In this document: piece by piece, positions 45,173 to 53,321 of the stretch
Position numbering within the stretch: the stretch's first letter is position 1
Layout: each line of letters opens with the position of its first letter
Made by a program: the position numbers and the translations under genes
Origin: Stutzerimonas stutzeri
Lineage (GTDB): Bacteria; Pseudomonadota; Gammaproteobacteria; Pseudomonadales; Pseudomonadaceae
DNA length: 64,000 nucleotides
Direction: 5' to 3'
NCBI RefSeq assembly: GCF_015291885.1
Contig: NZ_CP036186.1
Span: 2,617,001-2,681,000, forward strand
The notes under the pieces: model-generated
The model's database searches: none
What the model was told of the DNA's origin: nothing
Seen by the model: only the letters and a program-made list of their open reading frames with translations

Positions 45173-46921
45173 TCAGTCAACGATCTCAAAGCCCAAACCA
45201 GCTATCCGATCTCGCTCGTCTGGCTTCAATGCTTTGACCCCCCAAATGAGTAAGTGTCGGGGTCTCGAGCTGGCGACGTAAGCGAATCGTGCAGCTTCCG
45301 AAAGCGGATCTTGCAGCCAGTCCTTCCAGTTTCCCTGGGAGCCAGCCTTGAGCGAAGAGAGGAGCACTGTAGCGTCATGGGATTCGCCTTTAACCTGGTG
45401 GATGGTGGCGACCCTATGGTTGGAGATGGATTGCTGCCCTACTTGAAGTAGTTGTTTGGCGAGCGCGTCAGCTCCTTTACCTGCGGGGGCAGACAGACTC
45501 ATGCCCCTAAGTCCCTCTAGCAGCGGCACAATAGCTCGCGGTACGAACAGCTGATCAGGGAGCGACTGTATCACCCGCTTTGTTTGAGCTGCCCACTCTT
45601 TCCAAGTGAGCTCAAGATTCGAGGCGCCGCAACTGCTCAGGAACTTGAGACATTGGAAGATGAACTGGCGCCATTCCAGATTCGACTCGACCTGTATGGG
45701 GCATGAGAGACTGCCCGGCGAAACGTCAAAGCTCAGCTTGGAAGCCAACCATTCCGCAAATAATTTTAGCGCCTGCCGTACCTCCTCAAGGTTTTGGCTC
45801 TCGATCAAGACGCATGACAGGGCCAATTCTTCTATGGCCGCAAGCTCAGATGTTCCGCGGGTGAAGCGCTGGAGCGTTGTGTACCCTCGAGCAACAACGA
45901 CGACGTTTTGGTAAGCATGTGTGAGCTCGGTTATCTTCGGAGTGAGTTCCGATGGACATTCTTGGTACTGAATCAGTAGGGGCTTCAAGGGTTCGATGCC
46001 TGGATTCCCCGCGCTTCTTGCTACACGCAGCAGATCACTGCAGAGATCTACGATGGCTTGGCCGCTTCTCCAGTTAGCTGTCAGCGCGTACTCAGTAAAA
46101 TTGAGCTCCTCAAGCAGTATGCGAACCCTGGCAGGATCTGACTTTCGGAATCCATAGATGGATTGGTTCAGATCACCCACGAAGTGAAATTTCATGCCTC
46201 TTCGGGCCAGCTGCCGGACAATCGATAGCTGCTCAGCAGACAAGTCTTGGCACTCATCAATGACCACTATGGGGAATCTGCGAACCACCTTCGCAAAATA
46301 GCCCTCGAAAGCAGCGTCTCTCAGGGCTTTGAGCGCAAGCATGTCTATGTCGCGATATGTGGCAAATCCCCCACGCCAAAATCGTCGCTTGGTCTCGGTT
46401 AGGTCATCAATCATTTCAGGGCTTTGTTCAACGGCGTTCAGCTTGACCTCGGTCAGATCCCCCGTCGTGAATTCGAAGCGCCTAGTCACAATGTCATAGT
46501 CGTACTTGCAGGCAGATATCCTCCTTTCACCGATCTTGGTACGGGTCAGGTAAATGTTGGAGCTCTTATCGAGTAGCCTGATCCTGTAATCGCCATCACG
46601 ACCCGGATACCCTGTCAGGTGGGTAGCGATATTCCCTACGACGTGGTTCAGCAGAAAACTGTCAAAAGTTGAAACGCGGTGCGGATGCGGTAGCGCTTCG
46701 CCCAGGTGCTCATGCAGCCGATCCTTCAGCTCATCGGTCGCGCTGTTGCTGAAGGTCAGAACCGCAATGCCCGATGGTGACCGCTGCCATACCCGAGAGG
46801 CGTTCGCGATCATCGCGGCGACTACCTCGGTTTTCCCACTCCCAGGGCAAGCTCGCAGGTATACATGCTCACTCAGCGATGCCCTGATATAGGCCCGCTG
46901 TTCCGGGGTGAGAGGCGTCAT
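45173..46921 (-). CDS. gajB: Gabija system UvrD-like helicase GajB
   Basis: This 582-aa SF1 helicase has motif I CPGSGKTEVVAAMI, motif II VVIDECQDLSAEQL, motif III FHFVGDLNQSIYGFRKSD, ANWRSGQAIVDL for motif IV, IHQVKGESHDATVLL (motif V) and AYVASSRPRHLL (motif VI). Its ATG overlaps the stop of gajA (ATGA, 46918-46921), the standard Gabija order. GajB is thought to sense nucleic-acid ends and nucleotide depletion and to support GajA. It is somewhat longer than the classic ~494-aa GajB. A stop-to-left gap of ~110 bp separates it from IS66 copy 2. Confidence 0.9.
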   Translation of the reverse strand: MTPLTPEQRAYIRASLSEHVYLRACPGSGKTEVVAAMIANASRVWQRSPSGIAVLTFSNSATDELKDRLHEHLGEALPHPHRVSTFDSFLLNHVVGNIATHLTGYPGRDGDYRIRLLDKSSNIYLTRTKIGERRISACKYDYDIVTRRFEFTTGDLTEVKLNAVEQSPEMIDDLTETKRRFWRGGFATYRDIDMLALKALRDAAFEGYFAKVVRRFPIVVIDECQDLSAEQLSIVRQLARRGMKFHFVGDLNQSIYGFRKSDPARVRILLEELNFTEYALTANWRSGQAIVDLCSDLLRVARSAGNPGIEPLKPLLIQYQECPSELTPKITELTHAYQNVVVVARGYTTLQRFTRGTSELAAIEELALSCVLIESQNLEEVRQALKLFAEWLASKLSFDVSPGSLSCPIQVESNLEWRQFIFQCLKFLSSCGASNLELTWKEWAAQTKRVIQSLPDQLFVPRAIVPLLEGLRGMSLSAPAGKGADALAKQLLQVGQQSISNHRVATIHQVKGESHDATVLLSSLKAGSQGNWKDWLQDPLSEAARFAYVASSRPRHLLIWGVKALKPDERDRIAGLGFEIVD

Positions 46922-48825
46922 TCGTGTTTCTCTAGCGTGAGCTCACAGGCCCACAGTACGGCATCACGAATGTAGTTGGGAACGAGGAACTCACCCTCCT
47001 GGTTCGCCGCCAGTTCATCTGCCAGGATCTGTGCGTAGAGCCCCTTGCCCATGTCATCTGAGTCGATGCGCTCTAAGAGCTCCCACGCGTAATTCGCCCG
47101 TTCCTGATTCCCCATCTCTGCAAACTTGAGCTCTGATCTGGCGTGAAGCCCCTTTTTCACTGGCCCCTGAGTAGGCCAGTAGCTGGATGCAGCTTTAAAC
47201 ATTCGGGCGAGATTGTTCCCCTCAAGTGCGAGGTCATACTCGAACGTCTTGTAGCTTCCGGCAAACAGCCTTCCATGCTCAGATTCCGCAATCAGTGGAA
47301 CGAGCTTGAGGGCGTGGTTTTCACCCGCCATGAAGCTATCGGCGTGTGGAAGATAAGGGACTGCAGTCTTCTTGCCCTCGGCATCCTCAACTGTCTCTAC
47401 GGATTTCGGTGGATCGTTATCAGTTAGCCCCGCACATCGAACCGGAATGTTTAGGCTTTTCGGCTCCCCATCGACATCGCAAAACAGCTGCATGAAGTGC
47501 TTGAAGTAGATGCCGTTCAGGTTAATCACCGAGACACCAAAGTCCTCTAGGGTGTTGCGCCCCTCCCCATTTTCTTTCAGGACAATTCGCGCAAGCTCAG
47601 GAACAACAATGGCCTCAGCGATGCCTTCGACGAGGATTACCCCCCTCGAGAAAAGCAGGTTAGATTTGGTTACGTCGAGCCAGCGATCAATGAATTTCCT
47701 GCTGGGATCTGAGAGGCCACAGCTGCGCAACGGTACTGCTACCGGTGCGTCCTTCCGCGACAGATGAATGATGTTCTCCACCGATACAGCAGAGGATATG
47801 ACTGTCGAGTGAGTGGTCACGATGACCTGGATCCCTTGCTTCTCCGCGACAGTTTTCAGATGTTTGAGCAGGCGAATCTGAAGCTGCGGGTGCAGATGTG
47901 CTTCCGGCTCCTCGATCAGCAGTAGCCGTAGGTAAGTATCTTCTCCGCGATCCTCGTCAGCCTCCAGGATCAACTCGGCCAAGATCGAGGCGATGTATAA
48001 GAGGTTGTTGTAACCCAGGCTATTTTCTTCAAGCGACCTGAACTGGGTCGCGGCCGCCTCACTCAGGTCGGGGTAATACAGGAGCCTCAGACCTTCGACG
48101 ATTTTGGAAAAGTTGACCTCAGAAAACTGAATGAGAGTGCCCTGGGATAAGTTCATGCCCAGCGCTTGCTTGAGGTTGTCCCCAATTCGCTTATTGGCCT
48201 GCTTGATAGCGTACTTATCGCTCTCAGAAAGCTCTTTGTTGAAGTCGCCAACATACTGCTCCAATGGATGGGCAGTGCCTTCCTTTCGACAGGCGTCCAG
48301 CTCCTTGCGACACAGAGCCTTCAATAGCCGGGCAAGGCGAGATTGCCTCCCTTCACGAAGCTTTATCTCAGCATCGCGTAGTGGTGGAAGGTAGATGCAA
48401 TGAATTAGGTCGAGCGTTTCTGGATCGACCGGTTTCACGCGCTGATGCCCCCCCAAAATCTGATGCCGGTAACGGCCGCGGGACTCTCGGTTGATTGCGT
48501 CGAAATTGAGTTTGGCTTCCGGATCCTTGCCGCACCAATCTATGAAAGCGGTGCTTTCCTCCTGGTTTAGATCGCTGAAGGTAGCCGCAATACGCATGGT
48601 CTCGGTAGGCACCGCGTCCGCTTCAAAGCCGCGATAGAAATCTCGCTCGTGGATCGAGCGCTTGCCTGACTCCGAGTCATTGAACAACTGGCGTATTGCG
48701 CTGACGACGCCAGTCTTACCGGCTCCGTTCTCTCCAACTAGCACGTTCAGTCCATTGTGGAATTCGATAGAGAAACCAGCGTTGAAGCACTTGAAGCCAT
48801 CGATCTCTAACGCTCGCAGAAACAT
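46918..48825 (-). CDS. gajA: Gabija system OLD-family nuclease GajA
   Basis: This 635-aa protein has an N-terminal ABC-type ATPase (NVLVGENGAGKTGVVSAI ~26, signature region near YNNLLYIASILAEL, Walker B LLLIEEPEAHLHPQLQ ~310, and VIVTTHSTVISS). A C-terminal TOPRIM nuclease follows (ILVEGIAEAIVVPELA with the catalytic Glu, CAGLTDNDPP with the DxD). GajA nicks or cuts DNA when nucleotide levels fall during phage infection. The ATG at 48825 with GAAGGGA upstream gives the usual MFLRALEIDGF start. gajA and gajB overlap by four bases. Confidence 0.92.
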   Translation of the reverse strand: MFLRALEIDGFKCFNAGFSIEFHNGLNVLVGENGAGKTGVVSAIRQLFNDSESGKRSIHERDFYRGFEADAVPTETMRIAATFSDLNQEESTAFIDWCGKDPEAKLNFDAINRESRGRYRHQILGGHQRVKPVDPETLDLIHCIYLPPLRDAEIKLREGRQSRLARLLKALCRKELDACRKEGTAHPLEQYVGDFNKELSESDKYAIKQANKRIGDNLKQALGMNLSQGTLIQFSEVNFSKIVEGLRLLYYPDLSEAAATQFRSLEENSLGYNNLLYIASILAELILEADEDRGEDTYLRLLLIEEPEAHLHPQLQIRLLKHLKTVAEKQGIQVIVTTHSTVISSAVSVENIIHLSRKDAPVAVPLRSCGLSDPSRKFIDRWLDVTKSNLLFSRGVILVEGIAEAIVVPELARIVLKENGEGRNTLEDFGVSVINLNGIYFKHFMQLFCDVDGEPKSLNIPVRCAGLTDNDPPKSVETVEDAEGKKTAVPYLPHADSFMAGENHALKLVPLIAESEHGRLFAGSYKTFEYDLALEGNNLARMFKAASSYWPTQGPVKKGLHARSELKFAEMGNQERANYAWELLERIDSDDMGKGLYAQILADELAANQEGEFLVPNYIRDAVLWACELTLEKHE

Positions 48826-49105
48826 GAAAATCCCTTCACACAGAGTCAAACGGAGGTAATGCTGACTTAGCTTCTACACAACCTAGATCGTGCACAATAG
48901 CGCGGAAAAAGCCCTCGTGGATTGCCCTGGCGCAAGGGAGTGCGGATAGCAGCTTCAGCAGCCGGCGCCAGTGGCTAGCGAAATTACGGATAGGTGCCTG
49001 TCTGGCGCCTTCTTGTGGGACATGCCGATGGGCAGCCGTTCCCTTGTAGGCAGCAGGTGCATGAGCCAACGAGGCGGAGGTATAGTCGAAGCGACTGATA
49101 AGCGG

Positions 49106-49699
49106 ATGGTCGGAATGGAAGACCTAGCCACAAAAATAATACCTCTCGTGCAATTCCTTATCCCCGGATTTGTAACCACGGTGATCTTCTATTGGCTTTC
49201 TGAGTCACCAAAGCCAAGCCAATTTGAAAGGACGATTCAGGCTCTAATAGGCACTGGCCTGATAAGCATCCTGGTGCTCGGCATTGAGCTGTTCGCAAAG
49301 TGGATAGGGACTAACTGGCAGGTTTTGGGGCCGTGGAATGACTACGTCGCCACCATTTGGTCGGTTGTATGCGCGATTCTCCTAGGTCTGTCCTTGGCGT
49401 TTGCTGCCAACAACGACACGTTGTATGCGCTGGCACGAAAGCTTCGCTTCACCTCCCGTGCTTCGTACTCCGAATGGTGCCTCGTCTTCAGGAAGTACCC
49501 TAAACGTTGCCTAGTGCTACATTTGCTGGATGGGCGGCGGCTATGCGGGTATCCAAGAGTTTGGCCAACGGATCCAAGCACAGGGCATTTTTTGCTCGAA
49601 CAGGCAGCGTGGATTGTTGATGACACTTACTATGAGTGTTCGGGTGAGTTCGTTCTGATTGGAAATAGTGACATCCATTTCGTTGAGGTTCTGAAGTAG
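49106..49699 (+). CDS. DUF6338 family membrane protein
   Basis: The first ~115 residues hold three transmembrane helices (LVQFLIPGFVTTVIFYWL, ALIGTGLISILVLGIELF, WSVVCAILLGLSLAFA). A cytoplasmic ~80-residue domain follows (LVLHLLDGRRLCGYPRVWPT, YECSGEFVLIGNSDIHFVEV) that looks like a small beta-barrel. This layout fits DUF6338. Starts at 49106 (MVGMED) or 49115 (MEDLA) are both possible; the frame open from 48971 is not. It is divergent from gajA. Three small proline-rich genes follow within ~10-15 bases. Function unknown. Confidence 0.75.
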   Translation: MVGMEDLATKIIPLVQFLIPGFVTTVIFYWLSESPKPSQFERTIQALIGTGLISILVLGIELFAKWIGTNWQVLGPWNDYVATIWSVVCAILLGLSLAFAANNDTLYALARKLRFTSRASYSEWCLVFRKYPKRCLVLHLLDGRRLCGYPRVWPTDPSTGHFLLEQAAWIVDDTYYECSGEFVLIGNSDIHFVEVLK

Positions 49700-49709
49700 G
49701 AGTAAGCCT

Positions 49710-49838
49710 GTGAGCGATTCAGAGAAGATGGTCAGTTCGCCTGGCTCAGGTGTACAGACTAATGGAGCAAATCCCCCAGCCCCAGCAAATGTCCGCCCTG
49801 CGATGGCGCCGACAGCCCCGCCGCCGCCTAAGAAATGA
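49710..49838 (+). CDS. Proline-rich small protein 1 (42 aa)
   Basis: A GTG start with GGAG eight bases upstream, 11 bases after the DUF6338 stop. A polar N-terminus (SDSEKMVSSPGSGVQ) leads into NPPAPANVRPAM and ends APPPPKK. The core NPPAPxNxRPA recurs in protein 2 and the Pro4-5-Lys end in all three, so the genes are probably duplicates. No hydrophobic helix. Such a Pro-rich tail could be a ligand for an SH3-like domain. Confidence 0.65.
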   Translation: MSDSEKMVSSPGSGVQTNGANPPAPANVRPAMAPTAPPPPKK

Positions 49839-49850
49839 GTGGTGAACTGT

Positions 49851-49994
49851 ATGGCTAGCAGAACTGATCAGGGGAAGTCTGGTTGGGTGGGTACTCAGGA
49901 TGGCATTAATGTAAATCCGCCTGCTCCGACAAACATTCGACCGGCTCAGCCTCCGAAAGCACCGCCCCCGCCACCGAAACGAGATTCGAAATGA
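49851..49994 (+). CDS. Proline-rich small protein 2 (47 aa)
   Basis: ATG 49851 follows protein 1 by 12 bases. The reading MASRTDQGKSGWVGTQ leads to NVNPPAPTNIRPAQPPKAPP and ends in a Pro5 run with KRDSK. It shares the core NPPAPxNxRPA with protein 1. Its stop overlaps the start of protein 3 (ATGA), a sign of translational coupling. The Shine-Dalgarno is weak. Confidence 0.62.
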   Translation: MASRTDQGKSGWVGTQDGINVNPPAPTNIRPAQPPKAPPPPPKRDSK

Positions 49995-50116
49995 CGAAGA
50001 AGATTGGTGGCAACCCTGGCTCCCCGGTTCAGGGTGGGGTCAATAAAGAGACGACAAGCCAAAGGCCTTCTGCGCCGCCTTCAGCACCGCCGCCACCGCC
50101 TAAAAAAGGTGGGTGA
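49991..50116 (+). CDS. Proline-rich small protein 3 (41 aa)
   Basis: ATG 49991 overlaps the stop of protein 2. It reads MTKKIGGNPGSPVQGG, then SQRPSAPPSAPPPPPKKGG. The Pro5-Lys2 end is like that of protein 1, but the NPPAP core is lost. It is the last gene of the DUF6338 unit; a 377-bp stretch without genes follows. Confidence 0.6.
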   Translation: MTKKIGGNPGSPVQGGVNKETTSQRPSAPPSAPPPPPKKGG

Positions 50117-50177
50117 CAACCCACGCCTGAACCACGTTGGTTTGCTAAGTATTGTTCTTGACCCATATGGGGTAGCC

Positions 50178-50404
50178 AGTGTCCGCTTATGGCCGAGGCT
50201 GTGTAAAAACTTTTTTGAGCGCTACAGGTACTCAAAACCGGACTGGAAATCGCGCATCTGGGCGAAATCCACATCTGCTGACGCGCCGATAAATTTCAGA
50301 TTTCACGTAGAGATGCGCACTTCAATTTTGACGAAGCGTTTTTACACACTCTGGGCCGGTAGCTGCATGTCGCCACCGGCTGCAATCGGCCAGAACGGGA
50401 CATT
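50178..50404. repeat. Palindromic unit used as MITE landing site
   Basis: Left arm TGTCCGCTTATGGCCGGTAGC and right arm GCTGCAATCGGCCAGAACG then GGACA are inverted copies. MITE copy 2 sits in the GGCC of the left arm. Related GGCC-centred sequences recur at 38298, 39692, 53318 and 54934. Confidence 0.6.
50191..50357. mobile_element. 167-bp MITE, copy 2
   Basis: Identical to the copy at 42369-42535 except for one base (GCGCTACAGG instead of GCGCGACAGG). Same orientation and same ends GGCCGAGGCTGTG...CTCTGGGCC. Confidence 0.85.
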
Positions 50405-50494
50405 CGCCCCGATAACCAGAGACTTAGAACTTGACCTCGCCATCACAGCAGGTGAGCCGCGACTACAGGCACGGCTCACCTATCGGCAAATACC

Positions 50495-53092
50495 CTATAC
50501 AACGCGCCCCTTGAACTCATCCATCCACGTTACAAGCTCCAACACATCTTGCTCGAAAACGTCGAGCTCAACTGGGACTTGAGGCAGTTCATCTGCCTGT
50601 GAGTGCTCGTACATTGAGTAAGTGGTCATCAGCCGATCAAGGTAATCGCAGTCGACAGCCGTAACCTTGGCGACTCCTCTTAATTTCCCTTTGGTCATGA
50701 CATCCCTTCTGAATCGAGCAACGACATCGTGCAGAAGGATGAACTCAACCGTCCGCTCAAGGATAATCCGGAAATCACTACAGGCACTCTTCACGGCCAG
50801 GTCATATCCATCCGCATCGGCCTGAGCCTGAAGTTTTTTTAGCTGCGGAATAACCTGATCTCGAATTACATTAATAGCCTTGTCGGGCCTAGCATCACGC
50901 AAGTTGTGCTGCGCCAAGATTCCCGCGACCTTATTCAACCGCCGAAGCGATAGCACTGTGTGGTTGATCTTTTGGTTGCCTGGGTTCTCCGCATGCTTTT
51001 TGAGCGCAGATTCGACCAGAGCGATCAACGATAGGCGGTGCGTGAAGATGATGACCTGTCTAGTCTTAGCCAGCTCAACAAGCCTGGCCACAACCCGCTC
51101 TTCGAAGTCCTGATCCAGGGAGGAAATCGGATCATCGAAGATGAAAGGAGCTAGCTGGTTAGAGCCAGTTGTATCTGCCAGAAACGCGGCCAATGCGACG
51201 ATTCGCGCTTCACCCTCGCTGAGTACGACCTCAGGTGAATGATTTACCCGAGCCCCGACAAGAGTGAGTCCAAAGGTGATTACCCCCTTTCCTTGAGCCT
51301 TGCTCTGCGGTGCCACGGGTAACCGACTACCACCAAGCATTTTCAACTCGGCAGCAAAACGAGCCTGATAGCCAGCGTCAAGTTCAGTTTTCGCGAGCTC
51401 ATTGCGCTTGGTCGTCAGAGCATTGGTTGCGGTCAGCCTCGCAGCTTTATCCAGCAGCTCCATCGAGGCCAGCCGCTGACGCTCCGCTAGGATGGCCGGC
51501 TTGTTCTCGGATAACCACTGTAGCGCCTTGAGCTGCCTCACCCGAGTTTCGAGCTCTTGCCGCTTACCATCTTGCTGCAGTTGAGTAAGGTCGGCTTCCT
51601 CTACGAGCAGATCGGCAGCGCGCTTTTCCAAGGCATTATCAATAGCTTCCCAGTCGAATCTCAATAGGTCGACCGCAGCAGCACATTCAACAAACTGAGC
51701 ACGCCTGCTTTTCAATGACTCATACCAGCTACGAGCAACCAGTTCGTCGAACTGCAGCTGAGCCAATCTTGAGATCCAATCTTCAATGGATGGTAACTGG
51801 ACTATTTCCGCAACAAGAGCTGCATTAGCGCTTTCTTTGGTTTTTGCCGCAGTCTCGAGGCCGGCAGTAACGAATGATTCGAAACTCTTGAGTCGTGATG
51901 CGGCGTCTGCCGTAAGCACCTGTTGGCATAGCACGCAGTGCGCACCATCCGAGGTCACAGGGAACTCGTGGGCAGGGTAAGCATTAGCAACTGAGTAGTT
52001 GCGCGCCTGCTCCCACATCAGCATCCAAGCAGCCTCGCCAACGCCCTGGAGAGGCGCATTGGCGAAGGCCTGTTGCGCGACGTCATTGGCTGCCTTCCTA
52101 GCTACCGCTGCATCACTCTTCGACTTGAATAGCGCAGCAGCTTTCTCATCCGACAGACCCTCTTTCAGAGTGCGCATCGCCTGCCTAATGCTGTCGGTCG
52201 CAACCTTCTCTTTTCCAATGGAAACTAGTCTGCCCGCAATGTCCTTTTCCGCCAGCAGGCCTTCAGCCTTGATCCGTTCTTCATCCAACTCTTTAGGGAA
52301 TTGGCAATACGCTTCAATTTTCTCGGCGGAGACCGAAGCCTTCAAAGAGGCCAGCCAGCCTTTTCCCGCAGTGTCTGCCAGATCAGCGGGAAACTGTGGA
52401 AGGGAGCTGACAAGCTTTGCCTTCTCAGAGGCCAGCTCCGCAGAAACTTTGTCCGATACCTGAATGAGCAGAGTGATGAACCGCATGCTGCTGGGCTCGT
52501 AGCTCGACTCTGTTTTCCCCATGTATTGAGACGCGGCCTTTGAATCGAATACCTGCGCATGTTTAAGCTGAGGATGCGGCTCGGCATTAGGCTGCCAGTT
52601 GATATCTCGGGGGGTGCCATCGATAGTGATTCGGCATTGCGCACTGCATGCGTGCTCCTCATCGCTGAAGACGTTTGGACGGATTTCATCCTTTGAGCGC
52701 GACCCACAGAGCTGTTTGAGCAGCCGGGCATAACCACTCTTCCCCGAACCATTTTGGCCGTAAATCACGGTCAAGCCGCCCGCTCCGAACTGAAGAGACG
52801 CGCCCGGCTTGATCGCATTAACGCCAAAGACTTGGCTAACCCCTTCAACTCTAACGACCGGCCGTACGGTTGCTGCAGAGAATGATCCCGGAGCTACGTT
52901 CGCGAATCCCGGATCCTGCTGCTTGGCAGCCTCGAGCTTGCAGAGGCGAACTAGCTCGGCAAGCTCCTCCGCATTAGGCGGCCGCATCTGCTCGATGAGC
53001 TTCTTTGCTGCTGTCTGTAGCCAGCGACCTCGCTCGCTCAACCACTTTTCGAAATCGTCTACGTACACCACTCCGTTAGCCAGACTCGACAT
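50495..53092 (-). CDS. RloC-like zinc-hook ATPase, candidate anticodon nuclease
   Basis: This 865-aa protein has an SMC/Rad50-like layout: Walker A VIYGQNGSGKSGYARLL (~112), long coiled-coil segments, a zinc-hook CVLCQ (~384), signature VVLSEGEARIVALAAF (~625), Walker B PFIFDDPISSLDQ (~650) and H-loop IIFTHRL. This matches RloC/PrrC-type proteins. The C-terminal ~110 residues contain R-x3-E (FRIILERTVE, ~777) and YEHSQ (~830), which could form the R-E-H triad of anticodon nucleases; this is an inference. ATG 53092 with GGAG upstream is preferred to ATG 53107. Confidence 0.75.
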   Translation of the reverse strand: MSSLANGVVYVDDFEKWLSERGRWLQTAAKKLIEQMRPPNAEELAELVRLCKLEAAKQQDPGFANVAPGSFSAATVRPVVRVEGVSQVFGVNAIKPGASLQFGAGGLTVIYGQNGSGKSGYARLLKQLCGSRSKDEIRPNVFSDEEHACSAQCRITIDGTPRDINWQPNAEPHPQLKHAQVFDSKAASQYMGKTESSYEPSSMRFITLLIQVSDKVSAELASEKAKLVSSLPQFPADLADTAGKGWLASLKASVSAEKIEAYCQFPKELDEERIKAEGLLAEKDIAGRLVSIGKEKVATDSIRQAMRTLKEGLSDEKAAALFKSKSDAAVARKAANDVAQQAFANAPLQGVGEAAWMLMWEQARNYSVANAYPAHEFPVTSDGAHCVLCQQVLTADAASRLKSFESFVTAGLETAAKTKESANAALVAEIVQLPSIEDWISRLAQLQFDELVARSWYESLKSRRAQFVECAAAVDLLRFDWEAIDNALEKRAADLLVEEADLTQLQQDGKRQELETRVRQLKALQWLSENKPAILAERQRLASMELLDKAARLTATNALTTKRNELAKTELDAGYQARFAAELKMLGGSRLPVAPQSKAQGKGVITFGLTLVGARVNHSPEVVLSEGEARIVALAAFLADTTGSNQLAPFIFDDPISSLDQDFEERVVARLVELAKTRQVIIFTHRLSLIALVESALKKHAENPGNQKINHTVLSLRRLNKVAGILAQHNLRDARPDKAINVIRDQVIPQLKKLQAQADADGYDLAVKSACSDFRIILERTVEFILLHDVVARFRRDVMTKGKLRGVAKVTAVDCDYLDRLMTTYSMYEHSQADELPQVPVELDVFEQDVLELVTWMDEFKGRVV

Positions 53093-53264
53093 CCCTGATC
53101 TCCGCATTTATGGGGTAGAAACAGTCATACCACGGCCAAGTATCATCACTCCAGCAGTCGTCTCCACTGACCGGCCAAATGAAGTGCAGGTCGTGGGCAC
53201 TAGCTAAATGAGCCGAAGGGATGAAATCTGCTTCTTTCAAATAACTACGTCTGGGCTGGCTCAT
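53076..53264 (-). CDS. Small acidic Trp-rich protein upstream of the RloC-like gene
   Basis: This 62-aa frame ends inside the start of the ATPase gene (17-base overlap), so the two would be translationally coupled. It reads MSQPRRSYLKEADFIPSAHL and ends WSDDTWPWYDCFYP with INAEIRDVESG. The aromatic-acidic tail looks like a real protein. It could be a regulator or inhibitor of the ATPase, or the 3' end of a gene cut by the IS1182 element 58 bases upstream. No Shine-Dalgarno is convincing. Confidence 0.45.
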   Translation of the reverse strand: MSQPRRSYLKEADFIPSAHLASAHDLHFIWPVSGDDCWSDDTWPWYDCFYPINAEIRDVESG

Positions 53265-53321
53265 GTCGCTTTCAACTGGGAGTTCCGTGTCGATAGATAC
53301 CTATCGCGACTGACTGGTTAT

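Larger units (their letters stand above)
50117..50494. other. Gap holding MITE copy 2 and a palindromic unit
   Basis: 378 bp between the proline-rich genes and the RloC-like gene (convergent). Apart from the MITE and the palindromic unit it shows nothing. No strong terminator is seen. Confidence 0.5.

Noticed and set aside
48971..49105. Longer N-terminus for the DUF6338 protein
   Set aside because: The extra 45 residues are not hydrophobic or family-like, and starts at 49106 or 49115 give the expected first membrane helix near the N-terminus.
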